Notes under the pieces: model-generated | What the model was told of the DNA's origin: nothing | The model's input: the letters and a program-made list of their open reading frames with translations, nothing else | Databases searched by the model: none | In this document: piece after piece, positions 46,260 to 54,990 of the stretch | Numbering within the stretch: the first letter of the stretch is position 1 | Layout: each line of letters begins with the position of its first letter | Translations under genes and position numbers: made by a program | NCBI GenBank assembly: GCA_963796195.1 | Contig: CAWCKS010000014.1 | Location: 62,001-126,000, forward strand | DNA length: 64,000 bases | Direction: 5' to 3' | From: CAWCKS01 sp963796195 | GTDB taxonomy: Bacteria > Pseudomonadota > Alphaproteobacteria > Rhizobiales > Xanthobacteraceae

Positions 46260-46960
46260 GAACCAACTCCCTTGTCGTCATCCGACGTTGTGTTTGCGCC
46301 GCCGCCGACCACGCGCAGCTTGCGGTTCGAAGCGGCAGCATCGGCCTGGCGGTCGAGCAGCCGCAGCATTTCCGCAACCATTTGATCCTGCGAGCGGCCG
46401 AGCGCCTGGCCTTCCAGCGCGACGCCAAGCGCGATCGCCCAGAATCGTTGCGCCGTGGTCGCCGGATCAAGCAGCGTGCGCCAGCCATGCGCGGCCATCT
46501 CGCCGGCATAGGCGCGCAAGCCTTCGGAGTGCAGCCGTTCGATGGTGCGCTCGACCAGCGGCACGAGATCCTGCCGCCGTCGCGTCAGCGCCAGGGCCTC
46601 GACGAAGAAGCCGAGCCCCTCGCCGGCCATGACGGCCTCGACCAGCGCACGCGTATAGGCTTGCGGCGAGCGCGCGAGATGCGCGGATTGTTCGGCGGCG
46701 CGCGCGACGTACAGCACGTCGCGGCAGGCGGCCTCGACGAACAGCGCTTCCTTGGTGCGGAAGTAATAGGTGATCTGGCTCGGGAACGCGTCGGCGGCCG
46801 CTGCGATCTCGGAGATCGCAACGCCCGCGAGGCCCTTCTCCTTGAACAGCTTTGCTGCCGCATCGAGCAGCCGCGATCGCATCGCGCGACCCGCCGTGCG
46901 CGTCGCGCGCACGGAGTGACGCGGATCGGACGAGGTCTGCTCTGAGCTGTCGCTTGCCAT
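46256..46960 (-). CDS. TetR family transcriptional regulator
   Basis: The 234-residue protein has a TetR N-terminal helix-turn-helix: 'R-L-L-D-A-A-A-K-L-F-K-E-K-G-L-A-G-V-A-I-S-E-I-A-A-A-A' and 'T-Y-Y-F-R-T-K-E-A-L-F'. A roughly 150-residue helical ligand domain follows. The ATG at 46960 is preferred, since the in-frame ATG at 46978 lies inside the operator palindrome. It overlaps the desaturase start, so it is likely the operon's own repressor, perhaps sensing acyl-CoA; the ligand is inference. Confidence 0.87.
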   Translation of the reverse strand: MASDSSEQTSSDPRHSVRATRTAGRAMRSRLLDAAAKLFKEKGLAGVAISEIAAAADAFPSQITYYFRTKEALFVEAACRDVLYVARAAEQSAHLARSPQAYTRALVEAVMAGEGLGFFVEALALTRRRQDLVPLVERTIERLHSEGLRAYAGEMAAHGWRTLLDPATTAQRFWAIALGVALEGQALGRSQDQMVAEMLRLLDRQADAAASNRKLRVVGGGANTTSDDDKGVGS

Positions 46961-46966
46961 CGCGTA

Positions 46967-46983
46967 TTTGTATGTCATACAAA
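46967..46983. promoter_or_regulatory. TetR operator palindrome
   Basis: TTTGTATG-T-CATACAAA is a perfect 8-bp inverted repeat around one base, just upstream of the regulator's start codon. TetR dimers commonly bind such sites and repress their own operon. Confidence 0.75.
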
Positions 46984-47363
46984 CAATATCGTCAACTAGG
47001 TCGAAGAACCGAACGGGAAAACTCCCACAAAAGAACGAATTTCCGAAATGAAGTTCAGCAAGATGCAAGGAACCGGTGGTCACATTCGGGCACGCGAGAA
47101 GTTGCCGGCATATTGGCCCCGTTTTGCCGCGCGCCACGCCCACCTTTTCCTTGTCACTGCGGCGATTTTGCTTATAACGCCGCCATCCGCAGATCCCGGC
47201 CGGGAGCTGAACGGACGGCTTCAGCAATCAGCTTCGTTTGATTGATGCGGCAGGACCTCTGGTCCGTCGTCCCGTGCTCTCGCCTTCGACGTTGCTTCGA
47301 GCCTTTCCGAATGGCTCGAAGGGCTAGCCGCCGGGCTCTGCGCCAACATGAGAAAGGACGTCC
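46984..47363 (+). promoter_or_regulatory. 380-base region upstream of the S6-S18 ribosomal operon
   Basis: There is no credible ORF. A candidate promoter TTGTCA (47151-47156) and TATAAC (47172-47177) with a 15-base spacer lies about 190 bases before rpsF. Between them and rpsF is the leader hairpin listed separately. The left end also contains the TetR promoter on the other strand. Confidence 0.5.
47295..47340 (+). promoter_or_regulatory. Leader hairpin of the rpsF operon (candidate S6:S18 autoregulation site)
   Basis: A perfect 9-bp stem CTTCGAGCC (47295-47303) / GGCTCGAAG (47313-47321) with a 9-base loop is followed by GGGCTAGCCGCCGGGCTC up to about 47340, shortly before the rpsF start. 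In many bacteria the S6:S18 complex binds a leader element with a CCG motif and represses its own synthesis. The position and the CCG element fit, but I have not matched the consensus structure. Confidence 0.45.
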
Positions 47364-47882
47364 ATGCCTCTTTACGAGCATGTGTTTCTCGCGCGCCAGG
47401 ACGCGAGCCCGCAACAGGTCGAAGAGATCACCACCCAGATCACCGGTGTCGTCACGCAGCTCGGCGGCAAGGTCGCCAAGACCGAGCAGTGGGGCCTGCG
47501 CTCGCTGTCGTACCGCATCGACAAGAACCGCAAGGCGCACTTCGTGATGCTCAACATCGATGGCCCCGCGGCCATCGTTGCCGAGATCGAGCGCCAGGAG
47601 CGCATCCACGAAGACGTGCTGCGCTATCTCACCGTGCGCGTCGGCGAACTCGAGGAAGGCCCCTCGGCGATGATGCGCAAGGCCGACCGCGATCGCGACG
47701 ATCGCGGCGACCGCGGCTTTGGCGGCGATCGCGGACCACGCGAGGGTGGCTTCCGCGGCGATCGCGAGGACCGTGGCTTCCGGGGTGATCGCGATGACCG
47801 CGGACCGCGCGGCGATCGTCCGCCGCGCCGTCCGCGTGAGGACGAGGCAGCCACCACCGCTACCTCCGCGACCGAGGAGTAA
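47364..47882 (+). CDS. rpsF: 30S ribosomal protein S6 with Arg/Gly/Asp-rich tail
   Basis: The first about 100 residues are a normal S6 ('L-Y-E-H-V-F-L-A-R-Q-D', 'W-G-L-R-S-L-S-Y-R-I-D-K-N-R-K-A-H-F-V'). A tail from about residue 112 consists of repeats of R-G-D-R and G-F-R/G-D-R with many Asp, then a short Thr/Ala end. S6 pairs with S18 on the 30S platform. The tail is longer than the E. coli acidic tail and resembles RNA-binding RGG-like stretches. ATG at 47364 follows GAAAGG. Confidence 0.95.
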   Translation: MPLYEHVFLARQDASPQQVEEITTQITGVVTQLGGKVAKTEQWGLRSLSYRIDKNRKAHFVMLNIDGPAAIVAEIERQERIHEDVLRYLTVRVGELEEGPSAMMRKADRDRDDRGDRGFGGDRGPREGGFRGDREDRGFRGDRDDRGPRGDRPPRRPREDEAATTATSATEE

Positions 47883-47887
47883 ATTCG

Positions 47888-48133
47888 ATGGCTTTCGCCA
47901 CTCAGACCCAGCGCCGTCCGTTCTTCCGCCGCCGCAAGACCTGCCCGTTCACCGGCGCGAACGCGCCGAAGATCGATTACAAGGACAGCCGCCTGTTGCT
48001 CCGTTACGTGTCGGAGCGCGGCAAGATCGTGCCGAGCCGCATCACCGCGGTGTCGGCCAAGAAGCAGCGTGAGCTTGCACGCGCCATCAAGCGCGCGCGT
48101 TATCTCGGGCTGCTGCCGTACCTGATTAAGTAA
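47888..48133 (+). CDS. rpsR: 30S ribosomal protein S18
   Basis: The 81-residue S18 has a basic start 'R-R-P-F-F-R-R-R-K-T-C-P-F', then 'I-D-Y-K-D-S-R-L-L' and 'K-Q-R-E-L-A-R-A-I-K-R-A-R'. It follows rpsF by five bases, as in nearly all bacteria. Confidence 0.97.
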   Translation: MAFATQTQRRPFFRRRKTCPFTGANAPKIDYKDSRLLLRYVSERGKIVPSRITAVSAKKQRELARAIKRARYLGLLPYLIK

Positions 48134-48241
48134 CTAACTCAACTCATAAGGACCTGGGATCTGCCCGGGTCCGATGGTTGGGATCGCAAGTCGCGCAACG
48201 ACGAGGCGATCCCTAACCGCTCGAAAGGAGCGGGACAGCTG

Positions 48242-49189
48242 ATGATGGGACTTGTGATCGCGCTTGCCGCCGGCGCTGCGTCGGCCCTGATGTTCGCCTC
48301 GATGATGTCGGGCGCGCTGCTGTCGGTAATCCTCTATTTCCTTGCGCCACTGCCGCTCATGGTCGCAGCGCTGGGCTGGGGCTGGCTCAGCGCGGCGATT
48401 GCCGGCGCCGCGGCCGGCATTGGGCTCGGCGCGATCTTCGGGCTGCACTCTTTCATCCTCTACACGCTTGCAGTTGCTGCGCCGTCAGTCTGGCTCGGCC
48501 ACCTCGCCCTGCTGGGGCGCCCGGTGTCCGGCGGCAGCGCAGCTCCGGCCGCGCTCGAGTGGTATCCGATCGGCCGCCTGCTGCTCTGGATCGTCGGCAT
48601 CGCCATCGCGATCGTCGTTTTCGCCCTGCTCTCGCTCGGTACCGATGCTGATGTGATCGCCAACACGCTGCAAACGGCGTTCATGCAGGCACTGAGCGAA
48701 GTGGGGGAGATCAGCGCCGAGACCGAACGCGTGTTGCGCGCGGCGATCGCGATCGTTCCTCCTGTGGCAGCAACCAGCATCACCGTGATGCTGGTCGTCA
48801 ATCTCTGGCTCGCAGCGCAGGTCGCGGCGACGTCAGGCCATCTCAAGCGGCCTTGGCCTCCCCTGCACGACACCACGCTGCCGCGGGCGCTGGTCGGCGT
48901 CCTCGCGGTCGCTCTCGGACTTTGCTTCACCGGCGGTCTCGTCGCCATGCTGGCGCAGGTGGTGAGCTCCGCTCTTATGACCGCCTATGTGATGACGGGA
49001 TTTGCCGTGCTGCACGTGGTGACGCAGGCAGTCGCGGCGCGGGCGCTCTGGCTCGGCCTCGCCTATGCCGGCGTCCTCCTGTTGGGCTGGCCGGCACTGC
49101 TGCTCGCGTTGCTCGGACTCGCCGACGCCATGCTGGGCTTGCGCGCAAGATATCAATCCCGGCGCAAGCCGCCGGCCCTGCCAACGTGA
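48242..49189 (+). CDS. DUF2232 family membrane protein
   Basis: The 315-residue protein with about eight hydrophobic segments sits between rpsR and rplI, where alphaproteobacteria usually carry a DUF2232 membrane protein. The first segment is Gly/Ala-rich and the middle has a longer polar loop at about 135-175. The ATG used (48242) is followed by an in-frame ATG at 48245. The function is not known; the family has been linked by context only to ribosome and sporulation genes. Confidence 0.78.
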   Translation: MMGLVIALAAGAASALMFASMMSGALLSVILYFLAPLPLMVAALGWGWLSAAIAGAAAGIGLGAIFGLHSFILYTLAVAAPSVWLGHLALLGRPVSGGSAAPAALEWYPIGRLLLWIVGIAIAIVVFALLSLGTDADVIANTLQTAFMQALSEVGEISAETERVLRAAIAIVPPVAATSITVMLVVNLWLAAQVAATSGHLKRPWPPLHDTTLPRALVGVLAVALGLCFTGGLVAMLAQVVSSALMTAYVMTGFAVLHVVTQAVAARALWLGLAYAGVLLLGWPALLLALLGLADAMLGLRARYQSRRKPPALPT

Positions 49190-49229
49190 AACCTTGAGAC
49201 CTCAATCGAACAGAGACGGAGACTGAACC

Positions 49230-49857
49230 ATGGAAGTCATTTTGCTCGAACGCGTGGCCAAGCTCGGCCAGATGGGCGAAGTCGTGCGCGTGCGCGACGG
49301 TTATGCCCGCAATTTCCTGCTGCCTCACGGCAAGGCGCTGCGCGCCACCAAGGACAACAGGACCAAGTATGAATTGATGAAGTCCGATCTCGAGGCCCGC
49401 AATCTCAAGGCCAAGGACGAGGCGAAGTCGGTGGCCTCGAAGATCGACGGCCGTAACGTCATCGTGCTGCGCCAGGCCTCGGAGACCGGCCATCTGTTCG
49501 GCTCCGTGTCGACCCGCGACCTGGTCACGCTGTTCGAGGCCGAAGGCATTCACGTCAACCGCAACCAGATCATGCTCGACATGCCGATCAAGATGATCGG
49601 CCGGCACAAGATCGAGATCGCCGTGCATCCGGAGGTCGAGGTCGGCGTTACCGTCACGGTCGCACGCAACGCCGATGAGGCCGAGCGCATCAACCGCGGC
49701 GAGAACGTCACCGCACTGCGCGAGGAGGTCGACGAGGCCGCTGCCGCGCTTGCCGCCGCGGAGGAGTTCTTCGATCCGGAAGCGCGCCGCAATCAGGAAG
49801 AAGGCCGAAGGCGCGGAAGCGCCTGCCGCCGCACCGGCGCCCGAACCGAAGAGCTGA
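49230..49857 (+). CDS. rplI: 50S ribosomal protein L9 (one apparent frameshift near the C-terminus)
   Basis: L9 begins 'M-E-V-I-L-L-E-R-V-A-K-L-G-Q-M-G-E-V-V-R-V' and continues through the C-terminal domain ('H-K-I-E-I-A-V-H-P-E-V'). After 'E-F-F-D-P-E-A' the frame breaks at about 49785, inside GCGCGCC. The neighbouring frame gives a plausible end rich in Ala, Pro, Lys and Glu ('A-E-G-A-E-A-P-A-A-A-P-A-P-E-P-K-S') stopping at 49857; corrected length 208. Without correction, L9 would gain about 70 odd Arg-rich residues running over the next gene's end. Confidence 0.92.
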
Positions 49858-49928
49858 GGCTTGGGTCGTCCCCGCGAAAGTCTGGCGAAAGTTTCACTTT
49901 CGCCAAAGGACGACCGCTGGCGCGAACC

Positions 49929-51232
49929 CTACCGCTCCGAACTCGTCGCGCGCTTTTTGCGCGGCGTGGTTGTCGATACCTTTGGCGGGGCGGCCTGTCC
50001 CGGGCCGTGCGACTCTTCCTGGATGATGTCGAGCTTGGGGCTGTCGGTCTTGTCAGTGGATGAGCTCTCGGCGGCCTGATCGGCGACCGACTTTGCAGCG
50101 TTCGGCTTCGCGGGCTCGCCGCCTTCAGACGCCTTCTGATCCTTCGACGGCTCGACAGGAACAGCGGGCGCCTCCGCCTTGGGCGGTTCGGTCATCGGCG
50201 ACTTCAGCTTTGGGCGACTCAGTTTCGGGCGACTCGGCAGGAGTTGGAACCTTCGGACTTCGCCGGCTCGCTCGTTGCTGCAGGCGTCGCCGCGGTCGCG
50301 GCAGGCGGTGTGTCATCAGGCTCGGCGACTGGCGGCGGGAAGCCCGGCAGCGTCAGCATCGGCTTACGCGCCGGCCGCGGAGTTGATGTCGGCGCCGCCG
50401 GCGGCGGAAGCGATGCTTCTTTCGCCTTCACCTCGCCAGACTTGTTGTCACCGGCCGGCGCGATCGTATCGGCAGGCGCCGCCGCGGCGTTGTCCGACGC
50501 ACTGGTCGCGGCCGGTTCAGTGCTCGCGGTCGCGGGCTTCGCCTCGTCAGGCTTTGCCGCCTCGGTCTTCGGTGGTTCCGTCTTTTCGGGTTCCATCTTC
50601 GCAGGTTCGGCCTTTGGCTCAGTCTTGGCTTGCTCGCCCTCGCCCGCGCGCGACTGGTCCTTGCCAGCGTCCTTGGTAGCGTCCTTGGTAGCTTCCTTGG
50701 GCGGCTCCTGCTTCGCGGTCTCTTCGGCAGGAGCACCCTTCTTGCCGCGCTTCGATTTCGGTGACTGCTTGGCGCCCTCGGCGGCTACCGCCGGGCGACC
50801 GTCGCCATCGCTCCGCGCCGCCTGCTTGCCCCGCTTTCCCTGCGCTCCTGGCTCGGCCCCGCTCTGTGCGGTGGCAGAGGCCCCTTCCTTGGCTCCGTCC
50901 GGCTTGGCACCCTCCTGCTTCGCGTCCTTCTTGCCCGGCTTCGCCGGCTCAGCGACGCGTTCGGTCGCTCCGCCGCCACTCAAGAGGTACGCGCTCAGCG
51001 CCGAGGCCATGTCGGCGGAGGTGGTATAATGCTGACGTAGGAATCCGGGCAGCGTGATCGCCGGCACCGTCTTCAACAAGCCACGCGAACTCTTGTGGCA
51101 GGCGGTGCAGGTATCGTTGAAAATCTTTTGGGGCGATTTGCCCGCCTCCAGGTTCTCGGCCTTGGCGCCGTACGAGCCGATCAGGCCAGCGATAATCGCG
51201 ACCGTCGCCAAACTGAGCGCTCGGCTTCTCAT
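49929..51232 (-). CDS. c-type cytochrome with long charged tail (two apparent frameshifts)
   Basis: The N-terminus is a signal peptide and the mature start holds one heme-binding motif C-T-A-C-H at about residue 42. 'T-L-P-G-F-L-R-Q-H-Y-T-T' follows, with a Met further on as possible axial ligand. After about residue 90 the protein is almost only Lys, Glu, Pro, Ala, Thr and Gly for more than 300 residues. The frame shifts twice in that tail, at about 50256 and 50197, each fixed by dropping one base, giving 433 residues and a basic end. The role of such a tail is unknown; envelope spacing or binding to the wall is speculation. Confidence 0.72.
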
Positions 51233-51543
51233 TCCTTCCTCCGGTTGCGGAAAGGCCCCGCGTCGTAACCCCACGGCGCGGCCGCCACCTTTTAGCCGAT
51301 TGCGTCGCGAATGGAAGACTTCCCCTCGATGCGCAACCGAGCTGGCCGCCTGACGCGACGCAACGCAGCGCCGCTTCTCGCGTTAGCATGCGTGACCCAC
51401 CATTTCGGGGCCTGTGAAAAACAAAATGATGTGATTAAATGTCGCCTTAGCGGTGGTTCCTTTGAGCCACTGCGAGAGGACATGTCCGCGCTATCGCGGG
51501 CCTTGAGGATCCTGCGATCAGCGCCAGCTTGGGGCGTTGCGTC
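51233..51543. other. 311-base divergent intergenic region, cytochrome / methyltransferase
   Basis: It holds the start regions of two divergent genes. An AT-richer stretch at about 51413-51440 is a likely promoter zone. No RNA gene or clear operator was seen; short ORFs across it are not codon-like. Confidence 0.35.
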
Positions 51544-52794
51544 ATGGATCGCTTGTTGCTTTTTTTCCTGCAAAGATTCGTCTGCCGTGGCTCACTTGCG
51601 GTGACGCTGGCCGACGGCACCCACTTCAGCTGCGGCGATGGAACCGGCAAGGCCATCCGCCTGCGCTTCATGACGAGGTCCGCGCAGCGCCACATTCTGG
51701 TCGACCCCGAGATGGCGCTCGGCGAGTGCCTGACGGACGGGACGCTCGTCGTCGAGAATGCCACTATCACAGAACTGCTCGAACTGGTGATGGATCAGCC
51801 GTCGTTCGCGCCGGCTTCGGCGAAGCCGTTGCAAACGCTCCGCTTCCTCACCCGCCACATCAAGCAGTTCAATTCGCGCCGGCGCAGCAAACGCAACGTC
51901 GCTCATCATTATGATCTTGACGGCCGGCTGTATTCGCTATTCTTGGATTCCGACCGGCAATATAGCTGCGCCTATTTCGAGCGGGGCGACCAAAGCCTCG
52001 ACGACGCGCAGCTTGCCAAGAAACGCCACCTCGCCGCCAAGCTTTTGGTCGAGCCCGGCCAGCGCGTGCTCGATATCGGCTCGGGCTGGGGCGGACTTGG
52101 GCTTTATCTTTGCGAGATCGCCGGCGGCCAGGTCACCGGGGTAACGCTGTCGGACGAGCAGCTCCGCGTCGCGCGCCAGCGCGCCGCCGAGAGAAAGCTG
52201 GCTGATCGCATCGAATTTCGCCTGCAGGACTACCGCGACGTCGAAGGCCCGTTCGACCGCATCATCTCGGTCGGCATGTTCGAACATGTCGGCGTCGATT
52301 ATTATGACCAGTTCTTTCGCCGCTGCGCCGATATCCTGAAAGACGACGGCGTGATGGTCCTGCATTCGATCGGTCGCTCCGAGGGACCCGGCTCGACCAG
52401 CCCGTGGATCACAAAATACATTTTCCCCGGTGGCTATATCCCGGCGCTGTCGGAGGTGTTGCCCGCGATCGAACGCGCTGGCCTGCTCGTCAATGATATC
52501 GAGATCTTGCGCCTGCACTACGCCGAGACCCTGAAGGTCTGGCGCGAGCGCTTCCTCGCCCACGCCGAGGAAGCTGAGCGGCTCTATGATCAGCGCTTCG
52601 TACGGATGTGGGAATTTTACCTGGCATCCTCGGAAATGTCGTTCCGCAAGCAGGCGATGATGAACTTCCAGATCCAGCTCACCAAGCGCCAGGGCATCGT
52701 GCCGATCACGCGCGACTACATCGCGCGCGAGGAAGCGCGGCTGCGCGGCATCGAAAGCGGCAATAGCCCGCGCCTGCAGCTTGCCGGGGAGTGA
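51544..52794 (+). CDS. cfa: Cyclopropane-fatty-acyl-phospholipid synthase family methyltransferase
   Basis: The 416-residue protein belongs to the CFA/mycolic acid synthase family: an N-terminal lipid-binding part, 'H-Y-D-L-D', 'Q-Y-S-C-A-Y-F', the SAM motif 'V-L-D-I-G-S-G-W-G-G-L', 'E-H-V-G' and 'D-Y-Y' elements. It methylates double bonds of phospholipid acyl chains with SAM, making cyclopropane or related groups. The ATG at 51544 is preferred over one 15 bases upstream. It is next to a carboxyltransferase but with no proven link. Confidence 0.88.
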   Translation: MDRLLLFFLQRFVCRGSLAVTLADGTHFSCGDGTGKAIRLRFMTRSAQRHILVDPEMALGECLTDGTLVVENATITELLELVMDQPSFAPASAKPLQTLRFLTRHIKQFNSRRRSKRNVAHHYDLDGRLYSLFLDSDRQYSCAYFERGDQSLDDAQLAKKRHLAAKLLVEPGQRVLDIGSGWGGLGLYLCEIAGGQVTGVTLSDEQLRVARQRAAERKLADRIEFRLQDYRDVEGPFDRIISVGMFEHVGVDYYDQFFRRCADILKDDGVMVLHSIGRSEGPGSTSPWITKYIFPGGYIPALSEVLPAIERAGLLVNDIEILRLHYAETLKVWRERFLAHAEEAERLYDQRFVRMWEFYLASSEMSFRKQAMMNFQIQLTKRQGIVPITRDYIAREEARLRGIESGNSPRLQLAGE

Positions 52795-52866
52795 CAGGTC
52801 TCGCTGATCGATGTCATGGTGAAGGCGGGCCGGGCGCGCGCCATTCCGGTCCCGGACGGAGAGACC

Positions 52867-54448
52867 ATGACACATCATCCCGATGCTGGACTGCGGCAGA
52901 TCCTTGCCGCAATCGAGACCGATCGCGCTTCGCTGATGGACGCAGCGCGCCCCGAGGCCATGAAACGGCTCGCCGAGCGCGGCCGTCTCTCCGCGCGCAC
53001 GCGGATTGAGCGGCTGGTCGATCCCGGCACCTTCGATGAGATCGGCGCGCTCGCATCCGCCGAGCCGGAAGCAGGCCAACCGCACCCCAGAGAAAAATCA
53101 CCCGCCGACGGCGTCGTCACGGGAACGGCGCGCATCGACGGACGGCCGGTCGCGGTTCTCTCGCAGGACTTCAGCGTGTTCGGCGGCAGCATTGGCAGGC
53201 TCGGCAGCGCCAAGACCCAGCGCATGCTGAAGATCGCAATTCGCCGCGGCATTCCCCTCGTGCTGATGCTCGACGGCGGCGGCCACCGCATCCAGGACGG
53301 CCAGAACTCGCGCCACTTCGCCCATGCCAACGGCACGTTCCACGATTTTGCGCGCGCGTCCGGCTGGGTGCCAATGGTGGCCCTCATTCTCGGCGCGGGT
53401 TTTGCGGGACCAACGAACTACGCCGGGCTCGCCGATTTCGTCGTGATGGTACGCGGGCAGTCGGTGATGGGGCTGGCTGGGCCGGCCCTCGTGAAGGCTG
53501 GCGTCGGCGAAGAGGCGGATCAGGAAGCGCTCGGCGGCGCCGCGGTGCAGGTCGACCAGCAGGGGCTCGCCGATCTCGGTGTCAATAGCGAGGACGAGGC
53601 CTTCGCCGCCGCACGCCGCTTCCTTTCTTATTTGCCGGGCAACGCACGAAAGCCGCTGCCCGTCGCACCGACCGATGATCCGGCGGCTCGCGGCGACGAC
53701 GCGCTGCTTGATATCGTGCCCGCCTCGACCCGCCGCGCCTATGACATGCGCAAGGTGATCGCAGGCATCGCCGACGTTGGCAGCGTGTTCGAGCTAAAAC
53801 CCACCTTCAGCGGCAACATCATCACGAGTTTCGCGTGGCTCGGCGGTCGCCCGGTTGGCTTCATCGCCAACCAGCCGTTGCGGATCGGCGGTATTCTCGA
53901 CGCCAACGCCTGCGAAAAAGGCGCGCACTTCATCGCACTGTGTGACGCCTTCGGCCTACCGCTGATCTCGCTGATCGACGTGCCCGGCTTTTATATCGGC
54001 TCGGCGGCTGAGCGCACCACGCTCGGACGTCGCAGCGCAAAACTGATCTTCGAATGGGGTCACGCCAGCGTGCCCCGTGTCTCGGTGGTCATACGAAAAG
54101 GCTTTGGCCTCGGCTATTTCGCCATGAACGGCGGCCGCGCCTTCGACGCCGACGCCTGCTTTGCGTGGCCATCGGCGCAGATTTGCGCGATGTCGATCGA
54201 GGGCGCGATCGATGTTGCGTTCCGCAAAGAGTATATGTCCGCGCCAGGATCCAGCAGCGCGCCGGCAGGAGATGATCGAGGAGACGCGTGCCCAGACCGC
54301 CTCGATCCAAGCCGCCGAAGGCTTTGGCGTCGACGATGTGATCGATCCGCGCACGACGCGGCGCCGCATCATCGAGGTACTCGATCAGGCGCCACCGCGG
54401 CGCGAGCATGATCACCCGCCGAAATTCCGGTCGATCGCGCCGATCTAG
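52867..54448 (+). CDS. Acyl-CoA carboxylase carboxyltransferase subunit (one apparent frameshift)
   Basis: The 526-residue (corrected) carboxyl transferase of the PCC-beta/MCC-beta type has two crotonase-fold halves: 'V-V-T-G-T-A-R-I-D-G-R-P-V-A-V' and 'D-G-G-G-H-R' in the first, and 'G-G-I-L-D-A-N-A-C-E-K-G-A-H-F-I' and 'G-F-G-L-G-Y-F-A-M-N-G' in the second. It moves carboxyl from biotin to an acyl-CoA. No biotin carboxylase or biotin carrier gene lies beside it. The frame breaks at about 54235 after 'A-F-R-K-E-Y'; the adjacent frame gives the normal end 'R-R-Q-E-M-I-E-E-T-R-A-Q'. The ATG at 52867 is the best start. Confidence 0.87.
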
Positions 54449-54466
54449 CTATTTTCGGTCAAATTC

Positions 54467-54694
54467 TCAGGACTTGACGCGCTCGCGCGCCGATGGCTGC
54501 GCCTCGTCAAGGTCGGGTGCCAGCGGAATCCGCGCAACGGGCTTTGGGTGGCGCAAATGCGCGGCGAAGCGATCGCGCAAGGTGGCTTCGATCGGGCTGC
54601 AGGCACCGCCGCGCGTGACGGCGTCCATGGTGCGGACCAGCCCGGTCAGCCATTCGCTTGCTTGCCGCATGTCAGTGCTGCTGACCCGTCGCAT
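54467..54694 (-). CDS. Small hypothetical protein
   Basis: This 75-residue open frame is on the minus strand between the carboxyltransferase and dnaB. It has a helical look ('M-R-Q-A-S-E-W-L-T-G-L-V-R-T-M') and a Pro/Arg-rich end. Codon ends are GC-rich like real genes here, but no family is recognised, so it may be a chance ORF. Confidence 0.4.
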   Translation of the reverse strand: MRRVSSTDMRQASEWLTGLVRTMDAVTRGGACSPIEATLRDRFAAHLRHPKPVARIPLAPDLDEAQPSARERVKS

Positions 54695-54990
54695 GAAAAG
54701 CGCCCTCGACCGAGTGTCTCCCCAACGCGACCTCAGCCAGGACAGTTCCAGCCAAAGCCGACTGTCTTGTGGCGCTCCTGCAGCAAAAAAGGTTCAAACG
54801 TGGCAATGCGCCGTGGCCTATGGTCGCGCCGTCATGAAATCGCGAGTCAAGCGCTGACAGAAACCGACGAGCGCATGTGGGAGAACGGGGAAAATCGATT
54901 CGCGGCTCGGCTTCGAGCTTGGCCCCTGCCCTCCCGAGGTGCTTGATGCACGCCCCTGCGTCAGCTCCGACATTCCGCTAAACAACGCCT
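54695..54990 (+). other. Nearly 300-base region upstream of dnaB
   Basis: I see no convincing gene. It is less GC-rich at about 54770-54830 and presumably carries the dnaB promoter. No terminator or repeat stands out. Confidence 0.3.

Noticed and set aside
51311..51604. 97-codon open frame before the methyltransferase
   Set aside because: It overlaps the methyltransferase start in another frame and has no coding-like features.
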